64,000 nucleotides of DNA from Acidobacteriaceae bacterium (GTDB lineage Bacteria > Acidobacteriota > Terriglobia > Terriglobales > Acidobacteriaceae): contig JASHOQ010000123.1 in assembly GCA_030041045.1 (NCBI GenBank), positions 1 through 64,000 on the forward strand, read 5' to 3'. This document shows, one piece after another, positions 7,941-15,933 of the stretch. Both the position numbers and the translations under genes were made by a program. Below the pieces are notes generated by a model. The model searched no databases. It saw nothing but the letters and a program-made list of their open reading frames with translations, and was not told the DNA's origin. The stretch's first letter is position 1; every line of letters starts with the position of its first letter.

Positions 7941-9533
7941 TCACTCGTGCTGGTCGCCGATGAGCTCGCCGGCAGCGGCGGCTTTGGCGATCCAGTAAGC
8001 GCGCTCCGCGTCTTCGGCGGCGAGGTTCAAGGTTCCGGTGGACGCGTAGGTGGAGAGGCAGGGGTCGGTGAAGTCGTTGCCGCTTGCGGAGTTGCCGGGG
8101 TAGGTCATGCTGAGGGCGCTGCCCCAGAAGTCGGCGGCGACGGGTTTGTTCTGCGCATTGGGGATCACGAGGCCGCCGGCGGATGCGGTGACGGTGTCGT
8201 TAAAGAAGAGTGCCGGGCCCGATTGGTATTCGTCCCAAATGGATGCGGCGTTGGCGTAGGTCATGGCAAACCATGCGCCGGGGGCGTCCTGACCGCAGGA
8301 GACGATGCGGTTGCCGGAGGCGGTGACGTCGTGGCCGTTGGAGATGACGACGCCGGAGCCGGCGGTGTGAACGACGGAGTTGTCTGCAAAGAGGGCGAAG
8401 GCGGTGACGGGCTGGGCGCTGCCGCCGTCGGCGATGATGCCGGCGCCGGTGTAGTTGGTGGGAGCCGAGGGCGAGGAGTTGCCTTCAATGTAGTTGTCGT
8501 GCACCCAGATGGGCTCGCCGGGCGCGCCCTGGGTGCGGAAGATGTTGACGACGTCTTCGACCGAGCTCTGGCCCATGGTCTGTACGATCTTGTTCCAGCC
8601 AATCTCTGCGCCTTCGGGGGCGACAACTTCTGCCAGGATGACGAAGTGGCCGAGATCGGGACGTTCCGCGAGCAGGCCGCCCTGGCCGTCGCTCGCGCGG
8701 TCTTCGAGATTGAAGGCCAGATTGTTGAGAACCTGGAGCGTGGAAACCGTGGAGCCGGCGGCGTAGACGCCGAAGCTGACGCCGGTGATGGTGCAATTGC
8801 GGACAACGAGCGAGGCGATGCTGGTTGCGGAGACGAAGGCGCCACGCTGAAGACCTTCGACGCCGGGATCGAGGGCCGTGGCGGTGACGTTGTCGATAGT
8901 GACGTGGGCGCCGGCAGATGCGCCGGCGGCCGAGCCTTCGATGCGAATGAGCGTGCCGCGGCTGGTGATGGTGGAATCTTCGATGATGACGGGTTCGTCG
9001 GTGGCGATGGTGACGGCGGGCGTGTCGGGCGAGTCGCTGTTCCAGTTGCCGGAATAAGTGCCGCCGCTGGAAATGGTGATGGGTCCGGAGACGGCTTGGG
9101 GAATGACGATGACGACGGCCTGCGCGGTCAGCGCACCGCAGGCGACGGAGACAGTGGCGTTGCCGGCCTGCCGGCCTTGAAATTCTTCCTCGCCGGCGAA
9201 GGAGAGGACGGAAGGGTTGGATGTGGACCAGGCGCAGGCGGCTGCGTTGTCAGCGCCGGTGAGGGTGAACGGGATGGTCTGCCACGCCTGGATGGTGGCG
9301 CTTGCGGGGGCAAGAGACAGCGGATCCGGCGGTGGTGCGGGCGTGGAGATGGGGGCGGGATGCGCGACCGATGGGCCGGTGACGAGCGAAGCGGAGCATC
9401 CCAGGATGAAACCAAGCGGGACGAGGAAAAGCGCGAGCAGAGAAGCGGCTGTGCATCGGGTTGCCGAAATCGTGGAAAGGGCGGCGCGCGGCGATTGGTT
9501 GAAAGCGGGGGAGCGAAATGGAACAGTGAGCAC
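7941..9533 (-). CDS. Exported right-handed beta-helix / Ig-like repeat protein, probable lipoprotein
   Basis: A 530-residue protein. The N-terminal region ends its hydrophobic stretch in FILGCSAS, an acceptable lipobox with Cys near residue 46. A bacterial Ig-like segment follows (about 75-150; AACAWSTSNPSVLSF), then a long run of short repeats of the parallel beta-helix type (VVRNCTITGVSFGVYAAGS, ILAEVVAPEGAEIGWNKI, DVTASGNRIVSC) as in pectate-lyase-like or NosD-like proteins. No catalytic residues are identifiable. Probably surface or periplasmic, perhaps polysaccharide-binding. It stands alone, convergent with the nuclease gene. Confidence 0.75.
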   Translation of the reverse strand: MLTVPFRSPAFNQSPRAALSTISATRCTAASLLALFLVPLGFILGCSASLVTGPSVAHPAPISTPAPPPDPLSLAPASATIQAWQTIPFTLTGADNAAACAWSTSNPSVLSFAGEEEFQGRQAGNATVSVACGALTAQAVVIVIPQAVSGPITISSGGTYSGNWNSDSPDTPAVTIATDEPVIIEDSTITSRGTLIRIEGSAAGASAGAHVTIDNVTATALDPGVEGLQRGAFVSATSIASLVVRNCTITGVSFGVYAAGSTVSTLQVLNNLAFNLEDRASDGQGGLLAERPDLGHFVILAEVVAPEGAEIGWNKIVQTMGQSSVEDVVNIFRTQGAPGEPIWVHDNYIEGNSSPSAPTNYTGAGIIADGGSAQPVTAFALFADNSVVHTAGSGVVISNGHDVTASGNRIVSCGQDAPGAWFAMTYANAASIWDEYQSGPALFFNDTVTASAGGLVIPNAQNKPVAADFWGSALSMTYPGNSASGNDFTDPCLSTYASTGTLNLAAEDAERAYWIAKAAAAGELIGDQHE

Positions 9534-9853
9534 GGAGGCCTCAGCCGGAGCGCCAGCGGCTCTTGGTTGCGGGCGCTCTCAGGAAAATGCGGAAGGCACG
9601 TGAAGGGCCTTTCGCAGCAAAGAAATCGGCGCCGAAAATGAAGGACTTGCGGGCAGAAGATGAAAAGATTGAGATTGGCGTAATGAGAGGAGTCTCAAAG
9701 ACGTCTAATAGGCAGCGCAGTGCATCAAGACGCGACAGAGTGCGCGAAGGAGAGTGTGAATCTGCGCCGATCCGGCGCGCGGCATCTTTGTCTGCATGGA
9801 TTGCATGATTGGAAGTTCTCACTCGAATTGACTTGGCAGGCGGAGGTGCCTGG
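9534..9853. other. 320-bp intergenic region, no supported gene
   Basis: The stretch separates the divergent beta-helix protein and the receiver protein. It contains an open frame of about 80 highly basic codons at 9563-9808, but that lacks a good start and any recognisable motif, so I do not call it. A Shine-Dalgarno-like GGAGGT at 9842-9847 belongs to the receiver gene. Confidence 0.5.
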
Positions 9854-10282
9854 ATGACGTCAGGTCAAGCGAAAGATGCGGCGAAGGTGCTGATTGTTGA
9901 CGACGATGCGATACACCTCGAGATTTACGGGCTGTTATTGAAACATGCGGGATACGAGCCGGTTTCCGCGCTGGTGAAGTTTGCCGGAGCCAAGATTCCC
10001 AAGGACGAGTCGATCGGGCTGGTGCTGCTCGATTACCGTCTTCAATCCCTGCGCACCTCGACCGAGTTTGCGCAGGAGATTCGCGCCTCGCTGCCGGATA
10101 CGCCCATCGTGGTCCTCTCGGATTTGTGGAGCCTTCCCGCGGATATTGCGCCCTATGTGACCGATTTTGTTCGCAAGGGGCAGCCGGCCAAGCTGTTGCA
10201 GGTGGTAGGGAAGCTTCTTGCGCAACGCAAGGAAGCGGCGGACGCTCAGGCAATTCCCGTGAATCCCAGCGCGGCAGCCTGA
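9854..10282 (+). CDS. Single-domain response regulator (CheY-like receiver)
   Basis: ATG 9854 (MTSGQAKDAAKVLIVDDD) is preferred to an upstream TTG because GGAGGT lies 6 nt before it. The 142-residue product is one receiver domain: acidic pocket in VLIVDDDAIHLEIY, phospho-acceptor Asp in GLVLLDYRLQ, a Ser in IVVLSDLW at the conserved Ser/Thr position, and the invariant Lys in FVRKGQP. No output domain follows, so it probably signals by protein contact. It lies upstream of a YfiR-like protein and a histidine kinase on the same strand; the 430-bp gap argues against a tight operon, but a functional link is plausible. Confidence 0.88.
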   Translation: MTSGQAKDAAKVLIVDDDAIHLEIYGLLLKHAGYEPVSALVKFAGAKIPKDESIGLVLLDYRLQSLRTSTEFAQEIRASLPDTPIVVLSDLWSLPADIAPYVTDFVRKGQPAKLLQVVGKLLAQRKEAADAQAIPVNPSAAA

Positions 10283-10715
10283 GGGGGAACGCGAGGCGGG
10301 CAAGAGAGAAGAAATCTGTTCGCGCGCGGGCAACCATTTCCCGTGGAATTGCTTCTTACGGTCGATTAAGATTCGCATCCCCCCACGGACCCATTGCGCA
10401 TGAAAAGGGGGCTGTGGCCTCGCAAATGACCTGTGGCCGGGTGGTTTCCTTTGCGCTTTGCCCTGGGCCGAGCGCCTTGCCGGCAGACGCGACTGCCGCA
10501 CAAAATGGACTCACGCACACCGGCGCGCCGACGAAAGCGGAAAAACTCAAGTCGCATTCTCTCTCCCCTCGAACAACCGGCAAATACGGCAACCAGGTGA
10601 GCATTGGCCGCACTGCGTACAGGGGCCGGCATGGACTCATTGAAGACGCATTGAGGACAGGCCAGAAGCGCGGCGGGGCTCGCGGACCGGCCTCTTATAC
10701 TTCTTGGGACAAACC
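10283..10715. other. 433-bp intergenic region, nothing clear
   Basis: The gap lies between the receiver gene and yfiR-like gene. Open frames exist on both strands but none has a convincing start, domain or codon pattern. An AT-rich hexamer at about 10695-10700 (TTATAC) could be a -10 box for the downstream operon, but no -35 box at the right distance is seen. Confidence 0.4.
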
Positions 10716-11330
10716 ATGCCGCGATGGATGCAAAGGGAGCCGTTTCCGCGCGCCAGCTTGAACACGAGGCGCGAGGCGGCACTGCGGCATGGGCTGGGCG
10801 CGATCTGCATGGCGCTGGTGCTGGCAAGCGCCATGGCGCAGCCGAAGCCGTCAGAATACGATGTGAAGGCCGCGTACCTGTTCAACTTCGGCAAGTTCAT
10901 GCGGCTCTCCGGCGCGGCGGGCGGGCAGCCTCGCGCGAAGTTCGAAATCTGCATTCTCGGCCGCGACCCGATCGGCCATGTGCTGGACGACATGAGCGCC
11001 AATGCAAGCATCGACAACCGCGCCGTGCGCGTGACGCGAACGGCGGATGCACTCGCGGCCAAGGAATGCGATGTGGTGTATATCAGCGCGGACGAAGGCG
11101 AGGGCATGGCCGCCGACCTGGCCGCGCTAGGCAAAGCGGACGTGCTGACGGTGAGCGACGCGCCGGACTTTTTGAAGCGCGGGGGAATGATCCAGTTCGT
11201 GATGCAGGGCGATCATGTGCGCTTTGCCGTGAGCCTGGACGCCGTGGGCCGCACCCACCTGGTGCTGAGCTCAGAGCTGCTGCGCGTGGCGTCGTCGGTA
11301 GTGGGAAGGCTTCCGGAGCAGCAGCCATGA
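10716..11330 (+). CDS. YfiR family (DUF4154) periplasmic regulator
   Basis: 204 residues from ATG 10716. A signal sequence (GLGAICMALVLASAMAQ) is followed by the YfiR core, seen in YDVKAAYLFNFGKFMRL, FEICILGRDPIGHVLDDM and GGMIQFVMQGDHVRFAVS. In Pseudomonas, YfiR is a redox-sensitive periplasmic protein that represses the inner-membrane diguanylate cyclase YfiN by contacting its CHASE8 sensor. Here the stop overlaps the start of a CHASE8-type histidine kinase by ATGA, so the two are translationally coupled and probably form a periplasmic input / kinase pair. Confidence 0.88.
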   Translation: MPRWMQREPFPRASLNTRREAALRHGLGAICMALVLASAMAQPKPSEYDVKAAYLFNFGKFMRLSGAAGGQPRAKFEICILGRDPIGHVLDDMSANASIDNRAVRVTRTADALAAKECDVVYISADEGEGMAADLAALGKADVLTVSDAPDFLKRGGMIQFVMQGDHVRFAVSLDAVGRTHLVLSSELLRVASSVVGRLPEQQP

Positions 11331-12793
11331 ACTTCTGGAATCCACGATCGATTGCCGGCAAGCTGACGCGGGTGAATCTAGTGGTGACGGGAACGGCGCT
11401 GCTGCTGGCCTATGTGGCGTTTCTGGCTTATGACTTGTACACGCTGCGCGAGGACCTGATTCATTCCCTCACCACCGAAGCGGGAATCGTGAGCGCGAAC
11501 AGCGTGACGCCGTTGCTGTTTGACGATCCGCAGGCGGCCGAGAGCACGCTTGCGGCCTTGCGGCTTTCTCCGCATATCCGCTGGGCTGAAATTGTGAGCG
11601 CGGACGGGAAGCCGTTTGCGGCTTACCGGCAGAATCAAGAGGAGAATCCGGAGCTGAGCGTGAAGCTTGCTCCCGGCCAGGCGCGCCAATACTGGGCGAA
11701 GGGCGCGAATATCCTGATGGGCAGCCGCATTGATTTCCAAGGACGCGAACTGGGCGCCGTGTATCTGTTTGCGGGCACGGGCGAGCTGACGCAGCACACG
11801 GGTCAGTTCGGCCTGCTTTGGGCGCTGATTCTTTCGCTGTGCTTTGCCATCGCGGTCCTGGCCACGAACGCGATCCGGCACCTGGTGACCGACCCGCTGA
11901 CGGAGCTGGCCGGAACGGCGCAGGTGGTGAGCCGGGAAAAAGACTACTCCGTGCGCGCGCCCATGCCCGCCACGAGCGACGAACTCTCCAATCTAGTGCA
12001 ATCGTTCAACGAGATGCTGGAGCAAATCCAGGCGCGCGATCGGGCGCTGGAAGAAACACGCAACGCGCTGGAGGCGCGGGTTCGCGAACGCACGGCGGAA
12101 TTGACGGAGGCCAACAAGGAGCTGGAGGCTTTCTCCTATTCTGTGGCGCACGACCTGCGCGGACCGCTGCAGCACGTGGCCAATATTTCCTTTCTGCTCA
12201 AAAACTCGAGCGCCATGCGCTGGAGCGCCGAGGACTCCGGGCTGGTGGAGAAGCTGGTCGAAGGAGCGGACCGGATGGCCGCGCTCATCGACGACCTGCT
12301 GAACCTTTCGCGCGCTACGAGCGCGCCGCTCAGGCGCACGCCGGTGGACCTGAGCAAGATGGCGCAAACCATTCTCGCCAACCTTCAGGCCGGCGACAAG
12401 AAGAGAAGAGTGCAGATCAAGGTGGCCGAAGGAGCGCGCGCAATGGTGGACGAAGGGCTGATCGGGGTGGCGCTGGTAAACCTGCTGAACAACGCGTGGA
12501 AGTATACGTCGCGGCTGGAGGTGGCGGAGATCGAGTTCGGCTACCGCGAAGAGGCGGCGGGCACGGTGTATTTTGTGTGCGACAACGGCGCCGGATTCAA
12601 CCCGCGCTACGCCGACCGGCTGTTCCGGCCCTTCCAGCGGCTGCACGCGCAGAGCGATTTTCCGGGGACGGGGATCGGGCTGGCGACGGCATCGCGGATC
12701 ATTGCGCGCCACGGCGGCAAGATCTGGGCGGAGGGCCAGGTGGGGCAGGGCGCGGTTTTCTCGTTTACGCTGCCGTATACGCCGGAGAATTAG
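11327..12793 (+). CDS. Sensor histidine kinase with CHASE8-like periplasmic domain and HAMP
   Basis: 488 residues from the ATG that overlaps the yfiR-like stop. Transmembrane segment 1 is at about 14-36, the periplasmic CHASE8-like sensor at 40-155 (AGIVSANSVTPLLFDDPQAA), transmembrane segment 2 at about 165-187, then HAMP and a coiled coil of the type seen before bacteriophytochrome-like kinases (ARVRERTAELTEANKELEAF). The phospho-acceptor His is in YSVAHDLRGPLQHV; the ATP-binding boxes are LVNLLNNAWKYTS (N), DNGAGFNPRYA (G1) and GTGIGLATASRIIARHGG (G2). No receiver is fused, so the separate receiver at 9854-10282 is a candidate partner. The CHASE8 sensor normally belongs to YfiN cyclases; here it drives a kinase. 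Confidence 0.92.
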   Translation: MNFWNPRSIAGKLTRVNLVVTGTALLLAYVAFLAYDLYTLREDLIHSLTTEAGIVSANSVTPLLFDDPQAAESTLAALRLSPHIRWAEIVSADGKPFAAYRQNQEENPELSVKLAPGQARQYWAKGANILMGSRIDFQGRELGAVYLFAGTGELTQHTGQFGLLWALILSLCFAIAVLATNAIRHLVTDPLTELAGTAQVVSREKDYSVRAPMPATSDELSNLVQSFNEMLEQIQARDRALEETRNALEARVRERTAELTEANKELEAFSYSVAHDLRGPLQHVANISFLLKNSSAMRWSAEDSGLVEKLVEGADRMAALIDDLLNLSRATSAPLRRTPVDLSKMAQTILANLQAGDKKRRVQIKVAEGARAMVDEGLIGVALVNLLNNAWKYTSRLEVAEIEFGYREEAAGTVYFVCDNGAGFNPRYADRLFRPFQRLHAQSDFPGTGIGLATASRIIARHGGKIWAEGQVGQGAVFSFTLPYTPEN

Positions 12794-12861
12794 AGGGCAG
12801 GGCCGCAAGGAGCGGGGCGGACGGTCTTTTGGCAGGCCGAGTGGGAGAACGAAATGCGGGC

Positions 12862-12898
12862 TTGTTCTGGCCATAAATTCTGGCTATAATTTTCAGGA
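12862..12898 (+). promoter_or_regulatory. Strong sigma70-type promoter with direct-repeat operator candidate for phd-vapC
   Basis: TTGTTC (12862-12867) and a perfect TATAAT (12885-12890) are separated by 17 bp. Transcription would begin about at the ATG (12899), so the message would be leaderless or nearly so. The spacer and -10 contain a 13-bp direct repeat, TTCTGGCCATAAA / TTCTGGCTATAAT, a likely binding site for the autoregulating antitoxin. Confidence 0.7.
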
Positions 12899-13138
12899 AT
12901 GGAAGTGAGCACGGCAGAGGCGAAGAACCGGCTGACGGAATTGATCCGGCTGGTGGAGGACGGCGAGCGCGTGACGATTACGCGCCATGGGAAAGCTGTG
13001 GCGCAGCTTGGGCCGCCGCCGGCCGCAAAGAAACGCAAGGTGATTCTCGGCGGCATGCGCGGCCGCATCAAGCTTCTGCCGGGATGGGACGAACCGATAA
13101 CCGAGGAAGAGCTGCTCGGTGACGACAGTGGCCGGTGA
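12899..13138 (+). CDS. Phd/YefM-type antitoxin
   Basis: 79 residues. The N terminus, MEVSTAEAKNRLTELIRLVEDGERVTITRHG, is the Phd/YefM DNA-binding fold; the C-terminal part (LLPGWDEPITEEELLG) would wrap around and inhibit the toxin, as known for type II antitoxins. It overlaps the PIN toxin gene by 20 bp when the GTG at 13119 is used. Likely autoregulated together with the toxin at the promoter just upstream. Confidence 0.92.
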   Translation: MEVSTAEAKNRLTELIRLVEDGERVTITRHGKAVAQLGPPPAAKKRKVILGGMRGRIKLLPGWDEPITEEELLGDDSGR

Positions 13139-13535
13139 CAACCCGTTTCGCGGCTACCTATTGGACACACACACGGCACTTTGGGCACTGCTCGAGCCAG
13201 AGCGCCTATCGGCGGGAGCTCGTGGCGCAGTGCTCGCCGGGCGCAGCGTGTTGAGCGTCATTTCCTATTGGGAAGTGATGCTGAAGAGCACGAAGGGCAG
13301 GCTTGATGCGGGTGATCCGCGCATTTGGTGGCAAACAGCGCTGGAACATTTGAATGCGATGCCGTTGACGCTGAGGCCAGAGCATATCGATGCCCTGCAA
13401 GGCCTGCCGGACTACCACCGCGACCCGTTCGACCGCATGCTGATTGCGCAAGCCCTGGCGGAGGGATTGACGCTGGTGAGCGCGGACCGGGATATGGCGC
13501 GCTACAAGGCGGCTGGGTTGAAGGTGGTGCGGTAA
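13119..13535 (+). CDS. vapC: VapC-type PIN-domain toxin (ribonuclease)
   Basis: 138 residues of PIN fold: first acidic residue in YLLDTHTALWAL, Glu in VISYWEVMLK, and Asp residues in DPFDRMLIAQA and VSADRDMARY, which together form the Mg-binding active site. Such toxins cleave tRNA or rRNA. The GTG start at 13119 (or in frame at 13128) lies inside the antitoxin gene, which indicates translational coupling. The variant with LLDTHTALW and a Phd partner is common in soil bacteria. Confidence 0.92.
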   Translation: MTTVAGDNPFRGYLLDTHTALWALLEPERLSAGARGAVLAGRSVLSVISYWEVMLKSTKGRLDAGDPRIWWQTALEHLNAMPLTLRPEHIDALQGLPDYHRDPFDRMLIAQALAEGLTLVSADRDMARYKAAGLKVVR

Positions 13536-13557
13536 AGCGGATTCGTGGAAAGCCGGT

Positions 13558-13600
13558 CCTTCGACTCGGTCGCTACGCGACCTTCGCTCAGGATGACAGC
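13558..13600. repeat. Hairpin repeat, family C (right arm CTCAGGATGACAG)
   Basis: TCCTTCGACTC, stem GGTCGC (13568-13573) / GCGACC (13577-13582), then TTCGCTCAGGATGACAGC. The element sits between convergent vapC and gcvPB and could act as a bidirectional 3'-end hairpin. Confidence 0.75.
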
Positions 13601-13610
13601 GGAGAGTGGC

Positions 13611-15449
13611 CTATGCGGGCGGCTTCCAGCGCAGGATGGGCTTGCGCGCAGCCTGCACTTCATCGAGACGCGAGACGCGCGTGGAGTGGGGCGCGTTTTT
13701 TATCAGCTCCGGCGCGGTTTCTGCCTCATGTGCAATGCTGCGCATGGCAGCGATGAACAGATCGAGCTCTTCGACCGACTCGCTCTCCGTGGGCTCGATC
13801 ATGAGCGCGCCGGGAACGATCAACGGGAAACTCACCGTGTAGGGATGGAAGCCGTAGTCGATGAGGCGCTTGGCGATGTCGCCGGTTTTGACGCCGCGCG
13901 CGGCCTGGCGCCTGTCGCTGAAGACCACTTCGTGCATGGAGGGCGTGTTGTAGGGCAGCTCGTAGATGTCTTCGAGTTTCTTGCGGATGTAGTTGGCGTT
14001 GAGGACGGCGTCTTCGGTGGTCTGGCGCAGGCCGTCAGGGCCGTTGGCGAGGATGTAGGCGAGGGCGCGGATGAACATGCCGGTGTTGCCGTAGAAGGCG
14101 CGCACGCGGCCGACGGAGTGGGGGCGGTTGTAGTCCCAGTGCAATGGGCTCTTTGACTGAGTTTCCCCGGTCCCCAAAGGCGAGGGATCTCCACCCCACG
14201 GACCAAGACCTGTCCGTGGGGACCCCGGACCGGGGGCACCCGCGTGCAGCGGCATGGGATCGTCGTCGCCCACGCGCTCGCCGGTGGAGGGATCGAAGAA
14301 CGGCGCACGAAAGAGGGGGCCGGCTTCGATTTCGGATTGGTCGGCGTCGAATTCTTCCCATTCGGCGGGAGCGGAGGCCGTGCCCTCCCTGGTCCCCAAG
14401 TGCGAGGGATCTCCACCCCACGGACCAAGACCTGTCCGTGGGGACCCCGGACCGGGGGCACCCACTTCTGTGGCCATTTGAGACCGGACGAGGACTGGGA
14501 TGGGCAGAAACGGCTCAAGAAACCTTTTGCAGGCCACGGGACCGGAGCCGGGACCGCCGCCGCCGTGAGGCGTGGAGAAGGTCTTGTGCAGGTTGAGGTG
14601 CATCACGTCGACGCCGAAGTCGCCCGGGCGGACCTTGCCGACAAGAGCGTTCATGTTGGCGCCGTCCATGTAGAGCAGTGCGCCCTTGTCGTGGAGGATG
14701 TCAGCGATCTTGTGAATCTGGTTTTCGAAGACGCCGAGGGTGGAGGGGTTGGTGAGCATGAGCGCGGCGGTTTCGCCGGTGACCTGGCGGGCGAGGGCCT
14801 CGAGGTCGATGCCGCCGTCGGCGTTCGATTTCAGATTCTCGACCTCGTAGCCGCAGATGGCCGCGGTGGCGGGGTTGGTGCCGTGGGCGGAGTCGGGGAT
14901 GAGAATCTTGTGGCGTGGATTGCCGCGCGACTCATGCCAGGCGCGGGTGAGCAGGATGCCGGTGAACTCGCCGTGCGCGCCGGCCGCGGGCTGCAGGGTG
15001 ATGGCCTCCATGCCGGTGATGTCGAGGAGGCAGCGCTCGAGCAGATCGAAGATCTCGAGGATGCCCTGGGCGAGCGATTCGGGGCGGTAGGGGTGGGCGT
15101 CGGCCAAGCCTTCGATGCGGGCGACGAACTCGTTCACGCGCGGGTTGTACTTCATGGTGCAGGAGCCGAGCGGATACATGCCCAGATCGATGGCGTAGTT
15201 CCAGGTGGAGAGGCGCGTGAAGTGGCGGATGATTTCGATTTCGGAAAGCTCGGGCAGCAAGGGCGCCTGAGTGCGCAGCGCTGCGCCTAGCAGGGACGCG
15301 GGGTTGACAGGCGGCACATCGAGCGAGGGCAGCTTGTAAGCGCGTTTGCCGGGCGAGGACTTCTCGAAGAGCAGAGCTTCGTTCTGCGTCTGGTGGGGAC
15401 GGACTTTGCCGGTTGTGCGGGGGCCGGGGGATGGTGAGTTTGTTGCCAT
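13611..15449 (-). CDS. gcvPB: Glycine dehydrogenase (decarboxylating) subunit 2, with repeat-derived insertions
   Basis: 612 residues, about 100 longer than typical GcvPB. The PLP lysine is Lys289 in LNLHKTFSTPHGGGGPGSGP; HGTNPATAA and YMDGANMNALVG are also conserved. With GcvPA it forms the P-protein of the glycine cleavage system, which decarboxylates glycine and passes aminomethyl to the lipoyl group of GcvH. Between PVLVR (about 322) and NRPHSVGRVRAFYGN (about 441), where family members have a short loop, there are two copies of a 24-residue segment (330-353 and 404-427, starting GAPGPGSPRTGLGPWGGDPS) encoded by a dispersed DNA repeat. The reading frame stays open through both. Start ATG 15449 follows GAGAGG. 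Confidence 0.95.
   Translation of the reverse strand: MATNSPSPGPRTTGKVRPHQTQNEALLFEKSSPGKRAYKLPSLDVPPVNPASLLGAALRTQAPLLPELSEIEIIRHFTRLSTWNYAIDLGMYPLGSCTMKYNPRVNEFVARIEGLADAHPYRPESLAQGILEIFDLLERCLLDITGMEAITLQPAAGAHGEFTGILLTRAWHESRGNPRHKILIPDSAHGTNPATAAICGYEVENLKSNADGGIDLEALARQVTGETAALMLTNPSTLGVFENQIHKIADILHDKGALLYMDGANMNALVGKVRPGDFGVDVMHLNLHKTFSTPHGGGGPGSGPVACKRFLEPFLPIPVLVRSQMATEVGAPGPGSPRTGLGPWGGDPSHLGTREGTASAPAEWEEFDADQSEIEAGPLFRAPFFDPSTGERVGDDDPMPLHAGAPGPGSPRTGLGPWGGDPSPLGTGETQSKSPLHWDYNRPHSVGRVRAFYGNTGMFIRALAYILANGPDGLRQTTEDAVLNANYIRKKLEDIYELPYNTPSMHEVVFSDRRQAARGVKTGDIAKRLIDYGFHPYTVSFPLIVPGALMIEPTESESVEELDLFIAAMRSIAHEAETAPELIKNAPHSTRVSRLDEVQAARKPILRWKPPA
14169..14240. repeat. 72-bp hairpin repeat in frame inside gcvPB, copy 1
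   Basis: Contains CGGTCCCCAAAGGCGAGGGATCT, a family A hairpin (CCACCCC ACGGAC ... GTCCGT GGGGACCCCGG) and CGGGGGCACCC. Nearly identical to 14391-14462, 222 bp away. It encodes residues 404-427 of GcvPB. Confidence 0.9.
14391..14462. repeat. 72-bp hairpin repeat in frame inside gcvPB, copy 2
   Basis: Same composite hairpin as at 14169-14240, with only a few differences (for instance AAGTGCGAGG instead of AAAGGCGAGG). It encodes residues 330-353 of GcvPB in the same frame as copy 1. Confidence 0.9.
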
Positions 15450-15602
15450 TCGTTTCTGCCTCTCGTGATTCGCTTGCGCTTGTCAAAGTAAGCGCTACTA
15501 GCCTTTATAAGACGGCCCGGTTAATGCGTGCCCTTGTTGCAGAGCTCTCTGGCTTCGCCGGCTCGGCACGCTTGAAGCCGTGTCCTTTCGATTCATCCCA
15601 TC

Positions 15603-15905
15603 TCATGGAGTCTGCCGGCGCGCGCTCGCAGCTATCGAATCCCTGATCTTAGTCGCGTCGCGATAGCGCCTCTCGCCGCGATTCCACTCACTCCGTCCGC
15701 GGCTGCAGCCTACGACAAAAAAGAACAACGACACCAGGACCATCCCCAGCCAGGGCATTTTCTCCTTGCTCAAGCCATTGAGAATGATGTTGAAGATCAA
15801 CCATAATCCGCCGTACCCCGCTCCCCGAAGAAGAATGAAGGACAGTTGTCCGCGTTTTCGCGTCTTTTCCCATCGCGGCTCCCATGTTTCGGATTCGATG
15901 GCCAT
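15603..15905 (-). CDS. Small membrane protein of unknown function
   Basis: 100 residues with two hydrophobic segments, about 22-44 (FILLRGAGYGGLWLIFNIIL) and 50-67 (PWLGMVLVSLFFFVVGC), and charged ends. Start ATG 15905. It lies between gcvPA and gcvPB on the same strand; its start is 28 bp after the gcvPA stop. No family is recognised. The AT-richer sequence and less biased codons compared with its neighbours hint at a recent arrival. Confidence 0.5.
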   Translation of the reverse strand: MAIESETWEPRWEKTRKRGQLSFILLRGAGYGGLWLIFNIILNGLSKEKMPWLGMVLVSLFFFVVGCSRGRSEWNRGERRYRDATKIRDSIAASARRQTP

Positions 15906-15933
15906 TCCTGTTCCTCAGCTCAATCGAAGCATT

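Noticed and set aside
9563-9808. Possible 81-residue basic protein upstream of the receiver gene
   Set aside because: Only a GTG start without ribosome binding site, no recognisable motif; kept as noncoding until conservation is shown.
10126-10761. Plus-strand frame of about 210 codons overlapping the receiver gene and the gap after it
   Set aside because: It overlaps two well supported genes in another frame and its product is low-complexity Arg/Ser/Gly text without motifs.
13545-15290. Long open frames on the plus strand antisense to gcvPB, and similar long antisense frames opposite most high-GC genes
   Set aside because: They mirror the third-position GC bias of the real genes, have no domain similarity and are rich in Gly, Ala, Arg or Asp; the minus-strand product has all catalytic motifs.
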